Assembly (NCBI GenBank): GCA_964628035.1
Contig: CAZVPI010000012.1
Coordinates: 1-64,000, forward strand
Origin: UBA2199 sp964628035
GTDB lineage: Bacteria > Acidobacteriota > Aminicenantia > UBA2199
DNA: 64,000 bases
Direction: 5' to 3'
Part shown: positions 25,311 through 35,986 of the stretch, piece by piece
How positions within the stretch are numbered: the stretch's first letter is position 1
Layout: each line of letters opens with the position of its first letter
Program-made: the position numbers and the translations under genes
The notes under the pieces: model-generated
What the model was told of the DNA's origin: nothing
The model's input: only the letters and a program-made list of their open reading frames with translations
Database searches by the model: none

Positions 25311-26320
25311 TTTTTCTTTATTCGCTCGTATAGGTTCAGGGCATAGTTGTCGGTCATGCCGGCGATGAAGTCGATGACCCGCCGGGCGCTGCTGTCGCCC
25401 TCGGGAAACGGCTGGACGAACTCGCCCGGGTTGCGAGTCACGTAATCGTGGATCTCGAGCAGCACCTGGCGGATCCTGGCCTTTTCCACCATGCGCTCCT
25501 CGCGGGCATAGACGTTCTTGAACAGGAATGCGCGCAGGAGCAGCAGCTCCGAGAATACCGGCGCCGAGACGGCCACGGTCTCCAGGCCGTTCTTCAGGGT
25601 GGCGTCGATGACGTCGATGACGATGGTGTCGATGCGCTTGGCGTACTGGGTGCCCAGCAGGCGCCGGCTCGACTCGGGCAGGTCGGAGTCGGAGAGGATG
25701 CGGGCGCGCTTGGCGTCGTCGATGTCGTGGTTGACGTAGGCGATCATGTCCGACAAGCGCACGATCTGCCCTTCCAGGGTGAGCGGCAGCTGGCGGCGGT
25801 CGCGGGGGATGACCTCGCCCTGGCCCTTGGAGTGCTTGAGGATGCCGTCGCGCACCTCGCGGGTCAGGTTCAGGCCGCGGCCGCCGTTCTCCAGTTTCTC
25901 GACCACGCGCAGGCTCTGCTCGTAATGGCGGAAACCGCCCGGGCAGAGCTTGTCCAGCACCGACTCGCCGATGTGCCCGAACGGGGTGTGGCCCAGGTCG
26001 TGCCCCAGGGCGATGGCCTCGGTCAGGTCCTCGTTCAGGTTCAGCGCCCGGGCGATGGTGCGGGCGATCTGGCTCAGTTCCAGCGTATGGGTCAGGCGCG
26101 TGCGGTAGTGGTCGCCCTCGGGCGAGATGAAGACCTGCGTCTTGTGCTTGAGGCGGCGGAAGGCCTTGGAGTGCAGGATGCGGTCGCGGTCGCGCTGGAA
26201 CTCGGTGCGCACCGGCGAGGGCTTCTCGGGGCGATCGCGCTGGGCGCGGGCGCTGCGCGCCGCCCGCGGGTGCAGGACGGCGTCCTCGCGGGCCTCGAGC
26301 TCCAGGCGGATGTTCCTCAC
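25307..26320 (-). CDS. dgt: dGTPase-like HD-domain triphosphohydrolase
   Basis: A 337-residue nucleotide hydrolase that splits dNTPs to deoxynucleoside and triphosphate. The family N-terminus (REDAVLHPRAARSA) and RTEFQRDRDRILHSKAFRRLKHKTQVF precede the HD metal site. That site is formed by HYRTRLTHTLE, GHDLGHTPFGHIGE and the later Asp in VNHDIDD. The GTG start at 26320 overlaps the radical SAM gene stop as GTGA. Its position at the end of the Cys-Ala/radical SAM operon looks like hitch-hiking on a shared transcript rather than a joint pathway. Confidence 0.9.
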   Translation of the reverse strand: MRNIRLELEAREDAVLHPRAARSARAQRDRPEKPSPVRTEFQRDRDRILHSKAFRRLKHKTQVFISPEGDHYRTRLTHTLELSQIARTIARALNLNEDLTEAIALGHDLGHTPFGHIGESVLDKLCPGGFRHYEQSLRVVEKLENGGRGLNLTREVRDGILKHSKGQGEVIPRDRRQLPLTLEGQIVRLSDMIAYVNHDIDDAKRARILSDSDLPESSRRLLGTQYAKRIDTIVIDVIDATLKNGLETVAVSAPVFSELLLLRAFLFKNVYAREERMVEKARIRQVLLEIHDYVTRNPGEFVQPFPEGDSSARRVIDFIAGMTDNYALNLYERIKKN

Positions 26321-27870
26321 GGGTTGCTCAGGCGGTCGGGGCAGCAGTACTCGTCGGCGGTGCACTGCAGCGGGCAGCCGCCGCCGCAGGACGCCAGCCA
26401 CTCGCAGCCCCGGCACTGGTCCATCACCCAGTCGCGGCGGCGCAGCGAGACCAGGACGTCGTGTCCGTAGAGGAGGGCGAAGGGGTCGCGCAGAATGTTG
26501 CCCAGCGGGTGGAAGAAGCTCTGGCAGGGGATCACCGTGCCGTCGGGCTCGACGGCCAGGTTGTACTTGCCGGCGGTGCACTGCTTGATGCCCAGGTCGT
26601 TCTCCACCGGGTTCAGCCTGCAGTACTGGGTGGGGGTGTACCAGATGAAGCGCATGCCGGAGGCGGCGGCCAGGTCGCGAAGCCGGCGCAGCACCGGCAG
26701 CAGCTCCTCCTCGCTCAGGCCGCGGTCGACGTCGCGAGAGCGGCCGGCGCGGATGATCGAGTTGACCGCAAAGGAGCCGGTGCCCAGTCCCTTGAGGAAG
26801 GGGACGATCTCCTCGATCCCCCCCACGTTGGCGCGGGTGATGGTGGTGTTGGTCAGCACGTGGATGCCGGCGGCGGCGGCGTTGGCGATCCCCCGCACGG
26901 TGGCGGCGAAGGCCTCGGCTCCAACCATGCGGTCGTGGACGTCGGCGCGGGCCGACTCCAGGGTCACCTGCACGTAGTCGAGCCCGGCTTCGCGGAGCCT
27001 GTTCGCCAGGCCGGAGTCGGCCAGGCGCACGCCGTTGGTCAGAAGCCCGGTGATCGCCCCCAGGTCCTCGGCAAAGGCGACCAGCTCGGCGAGGTCGTCG
27101 CGCAGGGTGGGCTCGCCGCCGGTGAAGGCGAAATGGGGGACGCCGTGGCGCCAGAGGATGCGCATCGCCTCGCGCCATTGGCCGGTGCTGAGCTCGGGCG
27201 CCTCGCGGCGCTGGTTGTAGCAGTGGGCGCAATCGATGTTGCAGCGGTAGGTGAGCGCCAGGTCGACGCGGTAGGGGGCCGTGACCGGCGTCTGGAAGGC
27301 CTCGATGGGCTCGACGCCGAAATAGGTCAGCGGGCAGAGGTCGGGGCGGTTGACCAGTCGCTCGATCTTGTCCAGGGTCTCGCGGCTGTCCTGCTCGGCC
27401 CGGGCGCGGCTTAGGCCGAAAGCCGCGGCCAGCCGGCGCACGGTCTCCTGGGGCGGAAAATCGTCGAGGAAGTACTTGACCATGGCGGCGGCGGTGGCGT
27501 TGAGGTGGATCACCCGGTGGGCGTCGACCATCAGGATGGCGCTGCCGTCACGCTCCACCCTCAGGTGCAGGCGCCGGGAGCCGAATTTCCCGTCCCTGTA
27601 ATAATGGTAGAGCCCGGGAGCCAGGAGCTCGGCGTGGCCCTTGCGGGCGTAGGCGCGCCACAGCAGCGGCAGCAGGATGAGCAGCGTCAGCGCGAAAGAC
27701 AGCAGGGCCGGCAGCAGGGCGTCGGCGCGGCCGTAGCGCGAGGCGCCCAGGTCGATGGCCAGGAAGCGGCCGCGGCTGAACAGGTCGGCGCTGAAGGCGG
27801 CGGCGAAGGCGGCGGCGGCCAGCGCCACCAGCGTGGCAACGAGCCCCTTGCGCAGCGAGTAGGTCCTCAT
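26317..27870 (-). CDS. Membrane-anchored radical SAM/SPASM enzyme with PqqD-like (RRE) domain
   Basis: A 517-residue putative peptide-modifying enzyme. Two N-terminal transmembrane helices (about 8-30 and 50-70) leave the catalytic part in the cytoplasm. Residues about 105-175 resemble PqqD, the precursor-binding RRE (VIHLNATAAAMVKYFLDDF). The radical SAM core has CNIDCAHC (Cys 210, 214, 217) and the GGEPTL motif. The SPASM region carries the expected cysteines (QCTAGKYNL, VIPCQ, CRGCEWLASCGGGCPL, CTADEYCC). Its ATGA overlap with the gene for the Cys-Ala-tailed membrane protein makes that protein the obvious substrate. Thioether formation is the chemistry seen in related SPASM enzymes; it is an inference here. 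Confidence 0.82.
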   Translation of the reverse strand: MRTYSLRKGLVATLVALAAAAFAAAFSADLFSRGRFLAIDLGASRYGRADALLPALLSFALTLLILLPLLWRAYARKGHAELLAPGLYHYYRDGKFGSRRLHLRVERDGSAILMVDAHRVIHLNATAAAMVKYFLDDFPPQETVRRLAAAFGLSRARAEQDSRETLDKIERLVNRPDLCPLTYFGVEPIEAFQTPVTAPYRVDLALTYRCNIDCAHCYNQRREAPELSTGQWREAMRILWRHGVPHFAFTGGEPTLRDDLAELVAFAEDLGAITGLLTNGVRLADSGLANRLREAGLDYVQVTLESARADVHDRMVGAEAFAATVRGIANAAAAGIHVLTNTTITRANVGGIEEIVPFLKGLGTGSFAVNSIIRAGRSRDVDRGLSEEELLPVLRRLRDLAAASGMRFIWYTPTQYCRLNPVENDLGIKQCTAGKYNLAVEPDGTVIPCQSFFHPLGNILRDPFALLYGHDVLVSLRRRDWVMDQCRGCEWLASCGGGCPLQCTADEYCCPDRLSNP

Positions 27871-29498
27871 CGTCCGCCTCCGGCGCAGGCGCAGGCGCAG
27901 CCGGCGCAGGCACAGGCGCAGGCGCAGCTGCCGCCGCCGCTGCTCCTGCCGCCCGACGAACGCGCCGGCGCCGGGGGAGGATTGGTCACGCGGGTGATGG
28001 CCGAAGTGAAGGAGGCGCTGTCGCCGAGCAGGGCGCCCGAAAAGGCCTGCAGGCTGCCGACCAGGTTGGCGGCCGCGCCCGTGACTCCCCGGTCGAAGCC
28101 GCGCCCGGGCGCCGCGGCGCCGCCACCCCCGCGTGCGGCCTGGGGAAAGCGCTGGTACCAGGGAGCGGTCCGCCCGGGGAGGAAGACCGTGTCGCGGAGG
28201 AGCGGCTCGAGCTTGTCCTCGTACTGCGGGTCCAGGACAAGCCATTCCAGCGAACGCCCCAGCTCCTCGGGCAGCTTCTCGCGCGGGCAGGCGCGGACCT
28301 GCTCCCAGGCCTTGTTCATGATCCCCGCGTAGTAGGCATTGGTCTCGCGCCGGGAGAAGCCGGCCATCTTCTTCTCCAGGGCGGAGATCATGGCCGTGAA
28401 CATGGCCTTGAGCTTTGCCTTGTCCAGGCGGTGCTCGGCGTCGATGGCCCCGAGCAGGGCGGTTTCATATTCGTGTGGCTCGGCGTCCGCGCCAACGCCG
28501 GGATGGTAGCGGTAGTCGCCTGGAGCGTTCGCGCGCACCTCGAGCCGGCCCTTCTTCAGCAGTCCGAAAATGATCAGCAGCAGCACCTTGGCCAGGGGCA
28601 GCTCCTGCAGCAGCGCCGCCTCGGGCGGGGCCAGGCCGCGCTTGATGCCGCCGCTTTCGATGCCGACGCGCGGCGGCAGATAGCGCCGCAGGCGCTTGCG
28701 GTTGGCGCGCACGGAGAGGACCACGATCAGCACGATGATCCACAGCGGCGCCAGCGAGAGGACAAAGGCGATGAAGGCGACGATCACCGCCATCAGTCGG
28801 CCGGCGATGGAGGGCTTGGGCGGGGAGTGGACGCCGGCCACCAGGTTTCGCGGGAAGGAGGCGCCCGCGGCATAGGGGATCGTCGCCGGCCGGCCGAACC
28901 ACAGCCAGCGGTAGACGACGCGGCCGTCCTCGACCGCCGCCTCGCTGGGCTCGTAGCCGCCGCTGCAGAAATCGTGGAATTTCACCTCGTCGGGCCGGCT
29001 GCCGGGCGGGAGGAGGAAGCTGACCTCGATGCGCTCGCTGGCGCCCGAGACATAGGCATCGCCGAACCAGGTGGTCTTGAACTGCACGGAGGCGAAGCGC
29101 CCGTCGTCGCGGTCGGCGAAGATCATCCGCTCCAGGAGGATGGAGAACTCCACGGTGCCGCGGCCGCCGGCGGGGATGGCCCGGGCGCCGAGGTGGACCT
29201 CGACCCCTGGCTTGACGTATTCGGAGCGGCGGATATCGGTCAGGGCGGCGCCGTCGACGGCGGCCCGGGCCGAGCCCAGACGGTAGCTCTCGTTGGGCAG
29301 GCCGATGTCGACGATGTCGACCGGGTGGCTGCCGGCGAGCGGCGAAAACACGACGGCATAGCGCAACTCGACCAGGCCGTCCGCGCGGATGTCCAGAACG
29401 GCCCGCAGGTCGTTGACGCGGAAAAGGTAGTCGGCGGCCGGCGCGGGGAGGCAGGAGAGCAGCGCCAGGAGAGCCGGCGCCAGGCGGCGGCTCACCAT
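27867..29498 (-). CDS. DUF2207-like membrane protein with C-terminal Cys-Ala repeat tail
   Basis: A 543-residue membrane protein. A signal peptide (to about residue 22) is followed by an exported beta-rich domain to about residue 240, resembling DUF2207. Next is a long hydrophobic segment (about 250-283) with a basic flank (RANRKRLRR), which puts the rest in the cytoplasm. The cytoplasmic part has a winged-helix-like stretch and a Gly-rich linker. The last 20 residues hold seven cysteines alternating with alanine, CACACACAGCACACA then GGGR. Such a tail next to a radical SAM/SPASM/RRE gene suggests post-translational crosslinking. Start ATG at 29498; overlaps the zinc-ribbon gene by 7 bp. Confidence 0.72.
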   Translation of the reverse strand: MVSRRLAPALLALLSCLPAPAADYLFRVNDLRAVLDIRADGLVELRYAVVFSPLAGSHPVDIVDIGLPNESYRLGSARAAVDGAALTDIRRSEYVKPGVEVHLGARAIPAGGRGTVEFSILLERMIFADRDDGRFASVQFKTTWFGDAYVSGASERIEVSFLLPPGSRPDEVKFHDFCSGGYEPSEAAVEDGRVVYRWLWFGRPATIPYAAGASFPRNLVAGVHSPPKPSIAGRLMAVIVAFIAFVLSLAPLWIIVLIVVLSVRANRKRLRRYLPPRVGIESGGIKRGLAPPEAALLQELPLAKVLLLIIFGLLKKGRLEVRANAPGDYRYHPGVGADAEPHEYETALLGAIDAEHRLDKAKLKAMFTAMISALEKKMAGFSRRETNAYYAGIMNKAWEQVRACPREKLPEELGRSLEWLVLDPQYEDKLEPLLRDTVFLPGRTAPWYQRFPQAARGGGGAAAPGRGFDRGVTGAAANLVGSLQAFSGALLGDSASFTSAITRVTNPPPAPARSSGGRSSGGGSCACACACAGCACACAGGGR

Positions 29499-29815
29499 TT
29501 CGGCTCCTCCTCGAGCTGGTACTGGCTGTGGCAGTAGGGGCAGGAGATGAAGACGGCGCCCAGCCGCACCTCCAGCGCCTCCTTGTCCAGCTCGGCGCCG
29601 CAGTTGCGGCACTTCAGACGCTGGGCGCTGACGTCGCCGCCGATCTCGAGCCGCTGCTCCAGGATGACCGGCTGGCGGCGCCGGAACGCAAGCCAGGCCA
29701 GGAACAGCGAGGCGGCGATCAGCAGCACGCCGACCGGGACGCGACCCGTGATCAGGAAGGCGAGGCCGATGACGAAGACCATGAATGAAAAGGCCAGGGC
29801 CAGGACTTGTTCCAT
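29492..29815 (-). CDS. Small two-helix membrane protein with C-terminal zinc ribbon
   Basis: A 107-residue protein of unknown function. Two hydrophobic helices (about 4-25 and 28-43) are followed by a cytoplasmic zinc ribbon with CRNCG (about residue 70) and CPYCH (about residue 93). It is first in the operon with the Cys-Ala-tailed membrane protein, the radical SAM enzyme and dgt. It could be an accessory or partner of that complex. The start is placed at 29815 because TATGTT (29822-29827) lies 6 nt upstream with TTGCAA 17 bp away. Confidence 0.65.
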   Translation of the reverse strand: MEQVLALAFSFMVFVIGLAFLITGRVPVGVLLIAASLFLAWLAFRRRQPVILEQRLEIGGDVSAQRLKCRNCGAELDKEALEVRLGAVFISCPYCHSQYQLEEEPKW

Positions 29816-29821
29816 GGCTCG

Positions 29822-29850
29822 AACATAGCAAATCCCGGCGGCGTTTGCAA
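29822..29850 (-). promoter_or_regulatory. Promoter of the zinc-ribbon/Cys-Ala/radical SAM operon (leaderless)
   Basis: Minus strand TTGCAA (29850-29845), 17-bp spacer, TATGTT (29827-29822), 6 nt to ATG. It lies back-to-back with the promoter at 29852-29880 for the divergent gene. Confidence 0.65.
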
Positions 29851-29851
29851 C

Positions 29852-29880
29852 TTTACATTTGCGTCCGCGCATGCTATGGT
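29852..29880 (+). promoter_or_regulatory. Promoter of the SH3/PKD/barrel protein (leaderless)
   Basis: TTTACA (29852-29857), 17-bp spacer, TATGGT (29875-29880), 8 nt to the ATG at 29889. The two -35 boxes of this divergent pair are only one base apart. Confidence 0.6.
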
Positions 29881-29888
29881 GTGGGGCA

Positions 29889-31571
29889 ATGAGCCTGAAA
29901 AAGATCCCGGTCGCCATCGCCCTGTTCTGCGTGCTGGCGCTGGTCCTGGCAACGGCTGCGGCAGCCGCCGAGGAGGAAGGTTTCGTCCGCGTCTCCGTCC
30001 GCTTCGCCAGGGCCCGCTCCCTTCCCGACGCCTCGGCCGCCGTCGTCCGCGAAATCGGCTACGGCACCCTGCTGCGGGTGCTGGAGCGCAAGGGCGACTA
30101 CCTGCGCGTGGCCCCGCTCGAGGGGGCGGCCGGCGCCGCCGCCTGGTATGTCCTGCTCAGCGAAGTGAGCGAAGCGCCGGCCGCGGCGGCCCAGGCCGTG
30201 GTCGAGACCCGCAGCCTGGCCTTCAGCCCGCAGGCCCCGGCCGTGGGCCAGCCCGTCCTGTTCACCGCGCGCCGCTTCCGCACCCCGAACCTGCTGAAAT
30301 GGGACATGGGGGACGGCACCGCCCTCACCAGCGGCGGCAAGGCCGAGCCCGGCGATGACGCGACCCTTTCCTATGCCTACGCCGCCCCGGGCCGCTATGT
30401 GGTCCGCGTCCTCGACGAGGGCGGGCAGAGCTCCCTGCCCCCCGTGACCGCGGTGGTGACGGTCACGGCCCACCCCCGTTCCCTGCGCCTGCGGCCGGAA
30501 AAGCCCCTGGCCAACCATCCCGTGGAGATCACCGCCCTCAACTTCCGCGAGCCGGGCAACATCCTGTGGGATCTGGGCGAGGGCGCCGGGGCGGAGGAGA
30601 AGGGCGGGTTCGTCGTGCGCCACGTGTACGCCCAGCCAGGCGACTACCAGGTCAAGGCTTTCGACGGGGGTGACACGTCTCAGCCGCCCCTGACCGCGGC
30701 GGTGCGCGTGGCCGCCGACCCGCGCCGCGTCCGCGTAAAGCCCGGCGCGGCCAGCGCCGGCGTGGAGCTGGAGTTCAGCGCCTCCGGCTTCAACACCCCG
30801 GAGAGCCTGCGCTGGGACCTGGGAGACGGCACCGTGATCCCCGCCGCGGGCGAAAGCGCATTGGCCGGCCCCCAGGTCCGCCACCGCTATGCCCGGCCCG
30901 GGGTCTACCGGGTGCGCGTCTATGACTGGAACGGCGATCCGGACGGGCGGCCGGTGGAGCTTGAAGTCTCCATCGCGGCAAGCGTGGCCGGCCGCGTCCC
31001 GGAGCGCGCCGCCGCCCCCATCGCCGCGCCGGCCGCACAGGCCGACCGCGCTGCAGGGCCGGCGAAAAAACGCGGCCGCTTCATGTTCGGCCCCTATGCC
31101 GGTTACTTCCAGCCCCAGGATGACTGGTTCAAGCGCATTTACGGCGAGGGCGACGTGATCTACGGCGGGCGTCTGGGTTTCCGCATCTGGAGCGGCCTGC
31201 ACCTCTGGCTGTCCCTTTCCCGCTTCCAGAGCATCGCCGGCACGACGTTCACCGCCGACCGCACCGTCCTCACCCTGCTGCCGGCCAGCGCCTTCCTGCG
31301 CTACAACATCGGCAGCGGCTTCTTCAGCCCTTACGCCGGGGTGGGTTACACGCTCACGAGCGTCAGCGAGGATTCGGAGGCGGTGGGGAACTTCAAGAGT
31401 TCCGGCGGCAACGTCGCAGCCGAAGCCGGGTTCGAGCTGCGGCTGAACCGCCATCTCGCCATCGACCTGGGCGCCCGCTTCGCCCAGATCAAGATCCAAC
31501 CGGAGGCCATTCCGGCCGAAGTCGACATCGGCGGCCTGCAGGCGGGCGTTTCGCTGCTGATCCGCCTGTAA
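29889..31571 (+). CDS. Exported SH3/PKD-repeat protein with C-terminal outer-membrane barrel
   Basis: A 560-residue exported protein. A signal peptide is followed by a bacterial SH3-like domain (about 30-95, VRVSVRFARARSLPD and WYVLLSE). Three PKD-type repeats of about 90 residues come next, each centred on a WD(M/L)G(D/E)G motif (LKWDMGDGT, ILWDLGEGA, LRWDLGDGT). An Ala/Pro linker at about 370-395 leads to a domain of about 165 residues with alternating strands that resembles an OmpA/OmpW-type beta barrel (FMFGPYAGYFQPQDDWF to the end). This suggests an outer-membrane anchor carrying periplasmic binding repeats. Function unknown. It is transcribed divergently from the Cys-Ala/radical SAM operon. 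Confidence 0.65.
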   Translation: MSLKKIPVAIALFCVLALVLATAAAAAEEEGFVRVSVRFARARSLPDASAAVVREIGYGTLLRVLERKGDYLRVAPLEGAAGAAAWYVLLSEVSEAPAAAAQAVVETRSLAFSPQAPAVGQPVLFTARRFRTPNLLKWDMGDGTALTSGGKAEPGDDATLSYAYAAPGRYVVRVLDEGGQSSLPPVTAVVTVTAHPRSLRLRPEKPLANHPVEITALNFREPGNILWDLGEGAGAEEKGGFVVRHVYAQPGDYQVKAFDGGDTSQPPLTAAVRVAADPRRVRVKPGAASAGVELEFSASGFNTPESLRWDLGDGTVIPAAGESALAGPQVRHRYARPGVYRVRVYDWNGDPDGRPVELEVSIAASVAGRVPERAAAPIAAPAAQADRAAGPAKKRGRFMFGPYAGYFQPQDDWFKRIYGEGDVIYGGRLGFRIWSGLHLWLSLSRFQSIAGTTFTADRTVLTLLPASAFLRYNIGSGFFSPYAGVGYTLTSVSEDSEAVGNFKSSGGNVAAEAGFELRLNRHLAIDLGARFAQIKIQPEAIPAEVDIGGLQAGVSLLIRL

Positions 31572-31625
31572 AATTCGCCAGCCTGTTGACAGCGGACGAA
31601 AAATAGCGCACTATTGTATTTACTA

Positions 31626-31631
31626 TATATT
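31626..31631 (+). promoter_or_regulatory. -10 box of dnaG
   Basis: TATATT 7 nt before the ATG at 31639, with no ribosome binding site (the gap is a T run). A TTGACA at 31586-31591 is too far for this -10 and may belong to a second start upstream. Confidence 0.45.
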
Positions 31632-31638
31632 TTTTTTC

Positions 31639-33376
31639 ATGGATTTCAAAGAAAAAATAAAAGAGCAAATCTCTATCGTCGATGTCGCCTCGCTTTACGT
31701 GAGCCTGAAGCCGGCCGGCAGGAACTTCAAGGCCCTGTGCCCCTTTCACAGTGAAAAAACGCCATCGTTCGTTGTTTTTCCCGACAGGAACACGTTCCAT
31801 TGCTTCGGCTGCAGCCGTTTCGGAGATATCTTTGACATGGTCCAGGAAATGGAAAACCTGTCATTTCCAGAGGCCCAGCGCTTTCTGGCTGAGAAATTCA
31901 ACATCCCCATGGAGGCATCGCACTTCAGATCGGAAAAAAAAGACGATTTCCTGCAATTGAACGAGATCGCCCTGGAGTTCTACAGGGAAAGCCTGACCTC
32001 CTCCGTTGCCGGGAAGGCGGCGCTGGATTACCTGGGACGGCGCGGCCTTTCGCGCGGGACCATCGACCTCTTCTCCATTGGGTATGCCCCCGATTCCTGG
32101 GACGGACTGGCCGGCCGCCTGCGCCAGAAGCGGGCTTCCCTGGACAAGGCGGTCGAGCTGGGACTGCTGGGGAGGAACGAAAGGGGCAGGGTCTACGACC
32201 GCTTCCGCAACCGCGTCATGTTTCCCATTTTCTCGGAAACGGGAACCGTGCTCGCCTTTGGCGGCCGCACCCTGGCCGATGACCCGGCCAAGTACCTGAA
32301 CTCCCCCGATTCGCCCCTTTACCGCAAGGGCAACCACCTGTACGGCTTCCACCTGAGCAAGAATTTCATGAAGCAGGAAAAGGCCGGGCTGCTGGTCGAG
32401 GGCTACCTCGACATGGTGAGCCTGTACCAGGCGGGGTTCCGCCATGCCGCCGCCTCGCTGGGCACGGCCCTGACCGACAAGCAGATCCACCTGCTGAAGC
32501 GCTTCTGCGGCCAGATCCACCTGTTCTACGACCGCGACGCCGCCGGTGAGGCGGCCACCATCCGCAACATCGAAAAGCTCTTCGAGCAGAACGTCAACCC
32601 GCGCATCGTCGTCATCGAGGGGGCCAAGGACCCGGATGAATTCGTGCGCGCGCGGGGGGCGGAGGAGCTGCGCGCGGCGCTGGCGCGGACCGAGGACGGC
32701 TTCAACTTCTTGTTAAACAAGATTGAGCGTGAGATGGACCGGAACGATCCTGATCGAAAACGCAAAGGCATGGAAGCGGCCCTCGCGGCGGTCCGGCGCA
32801 TCGAGGACAAGATCCTACGTGACGAGTACGTGCAGCGCCTGGCCTCCTTCTTCCAGGTGCGCGCCGACCTGATCCAGGTCGAGGCTCCGCCGGCGCCGGC
32901 CGCCGACAGCGCCCCGGCCGCTCCGCTGGCCGTCAGCCCGATGGAGGAGAAGATCCTGGAGGCCATCCTGCGCGTTCCCGAGGTGGTGCCCGAGATCCGC
33001 GAGTTCTTCAGCGACGATCTGCTGGCCCTGTTGCCCGGACGCAACATCCTGCGCCAGCTCTTCGTGGCCCACGCCCGCCACGGCGAATTCCGCTTCACCG
33101 AGATCAACCGCGCCCTGACGCCGGCGGAGCGCTCCCGGCTCCACGAGGTGTTCGCCAGGAAGACGGCCCTGAGCAAGGAGCGCTCCGAGATCGAGAGGGA
33201 CATCATCGCCGCCATCGGCAATTTCCAGCGCAAGCTGGTCCTGAACCAGAAACGCATGCTGAACCAGGAGATCGCCGCGGCCGAGAGGCAGCGCGACAAC
33301 GAAACGTTGAGGCAGTTGATGAAGCAGAAGGCCGCACTGGTCCGCAGCCGGGCCGGGCGCCCGCCGGAGGAACCCG

Positions 33377-33393
<17 letters not shown>
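31639..33393 (+). CDS. dnaG: DNA primase
   Basis: A 584-residue primase that makes RNA primers at replication forks. The CHC2 zinc finger is CPFHSEKTPSF...FHCFGCSRFGD (about 34-60). The RNA polymerase/TOPRIM core has VEGYLDMVSL (acidic Glu) and LFYDRDAAGEAA (the DxD pair). The C-terminal 150 residues form the helical DnaB-interaction region. The length is normal. rpoD starts inside its last codons (17-bp overlap), the classical dnaG-rpoD arrangement. Confidence 0.94.
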
Positions 33394-35536
<2,143 letters not shown>

Positions 35537-35544
35537 CGAGCCAT

Positions 35545-35675
35545 AGAACTATTCAGCAGCTGGAAGACACGCCGGTCCAGCGAGGTGCCACGTACCATGT
35601 ACCATGTAAATGAAAGCAGCATGGGCTCGGTAGGGGATTGGTTCCTAACGTGGTACGTGGTACGTGGTACCTTAC
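35545..35675 (+). repeat. GTACCAC-type inverted repeat, copy D
   Basis: GAACTATTCAGCAGCTGG flank, GTGCCACGTACCATGTACC left arm, shortened core, GGGATTGGTTCCTAACG and right arm GTGGTACGTGGTACGTGG. It lies directly after rpoD; its right edge abuts the promoter of the next gene. Confidence 0.87.
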
Positions 35676-35678
35676 ATG

Positions 35679-35707
35679 TTGACACTGTTATTCCCAGTCT
35701 CTATAAT
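35679..35707 (+). promoter_or_regulatory. Perfect consensus promoter, leaderless gene
   Basis: TTGACA (35679-35684), 17-bp spacer, TATAAT (35702-35707): an exact sigma-70 consensus, 7 nt before the ATG at 35715. Confidence 0.88.
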
Positions 35708-35714
35708 TGGACTG

Positions 35715-35936
35715 ATGGAAACTGACCGGGTCACCCTGAAGATCCCGCGCCCGCTGTACGAGAAGCTGAAGACCGTCATCGAAGGAAGCGGCTTCCGCAG
35801 CGTCAACGAGTTCGTGGTCTACGTTCTGCGCGATCTCGTGGCCCTCAGGCGCGGAGAGGCCGACGCGGAAAAAGAACTGTCCAGGGACGAGATCGAGGCC
35901 ATCAAGCAAAGGCTCAAGAATTTGGGCTATTTTTAA
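35715..35936 (+). CDS. Small ribbon-helix-helix-like protein
   Basis: A 73-residue protein whose N-terminal half (VTLKIPRPLYEKLKTVIEGSGFRSVNEFVVYVLRDLV) has the strand-helix-helix pattern of CopG/Arc-type DNA-binding proteins. The C-terminus is charged and ends RLKNLGYF. The start at 35715 is set by the consensus promoter 7 nt upstream, with no ribosome binding site. It may be a regulator of itself or of the adjacent pst genes, but that is only proximity. The exact family is not recognised. Confidence 0.65.
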   Translation: METDRVTLKIPRPLYEKLKTVIEGSGFRSVNEFVVYVLRDLVALRRGEADAEKELSRDEIEAIKQRLKNLGYF

Positions 35937-35951
35937 AGGAAATCAGGCGGG

Positions 35952-35980
35952 TTGACTTTTTAATACAGCTGTACTACAAT
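35952..35980 (+). promoter_or_regulatory. Promoter of pstCAB (leaderless)
   Basis: TTGACT (35952-35957), 17-bp spacer, TACAAT (35975-35980), 6 nt to the ATG at 35987. No clear Pho box (paired CTGTCAT-like repeats) is visible. Confidence 0.78.
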
Positions 35981-35986
35981 TAGAGT

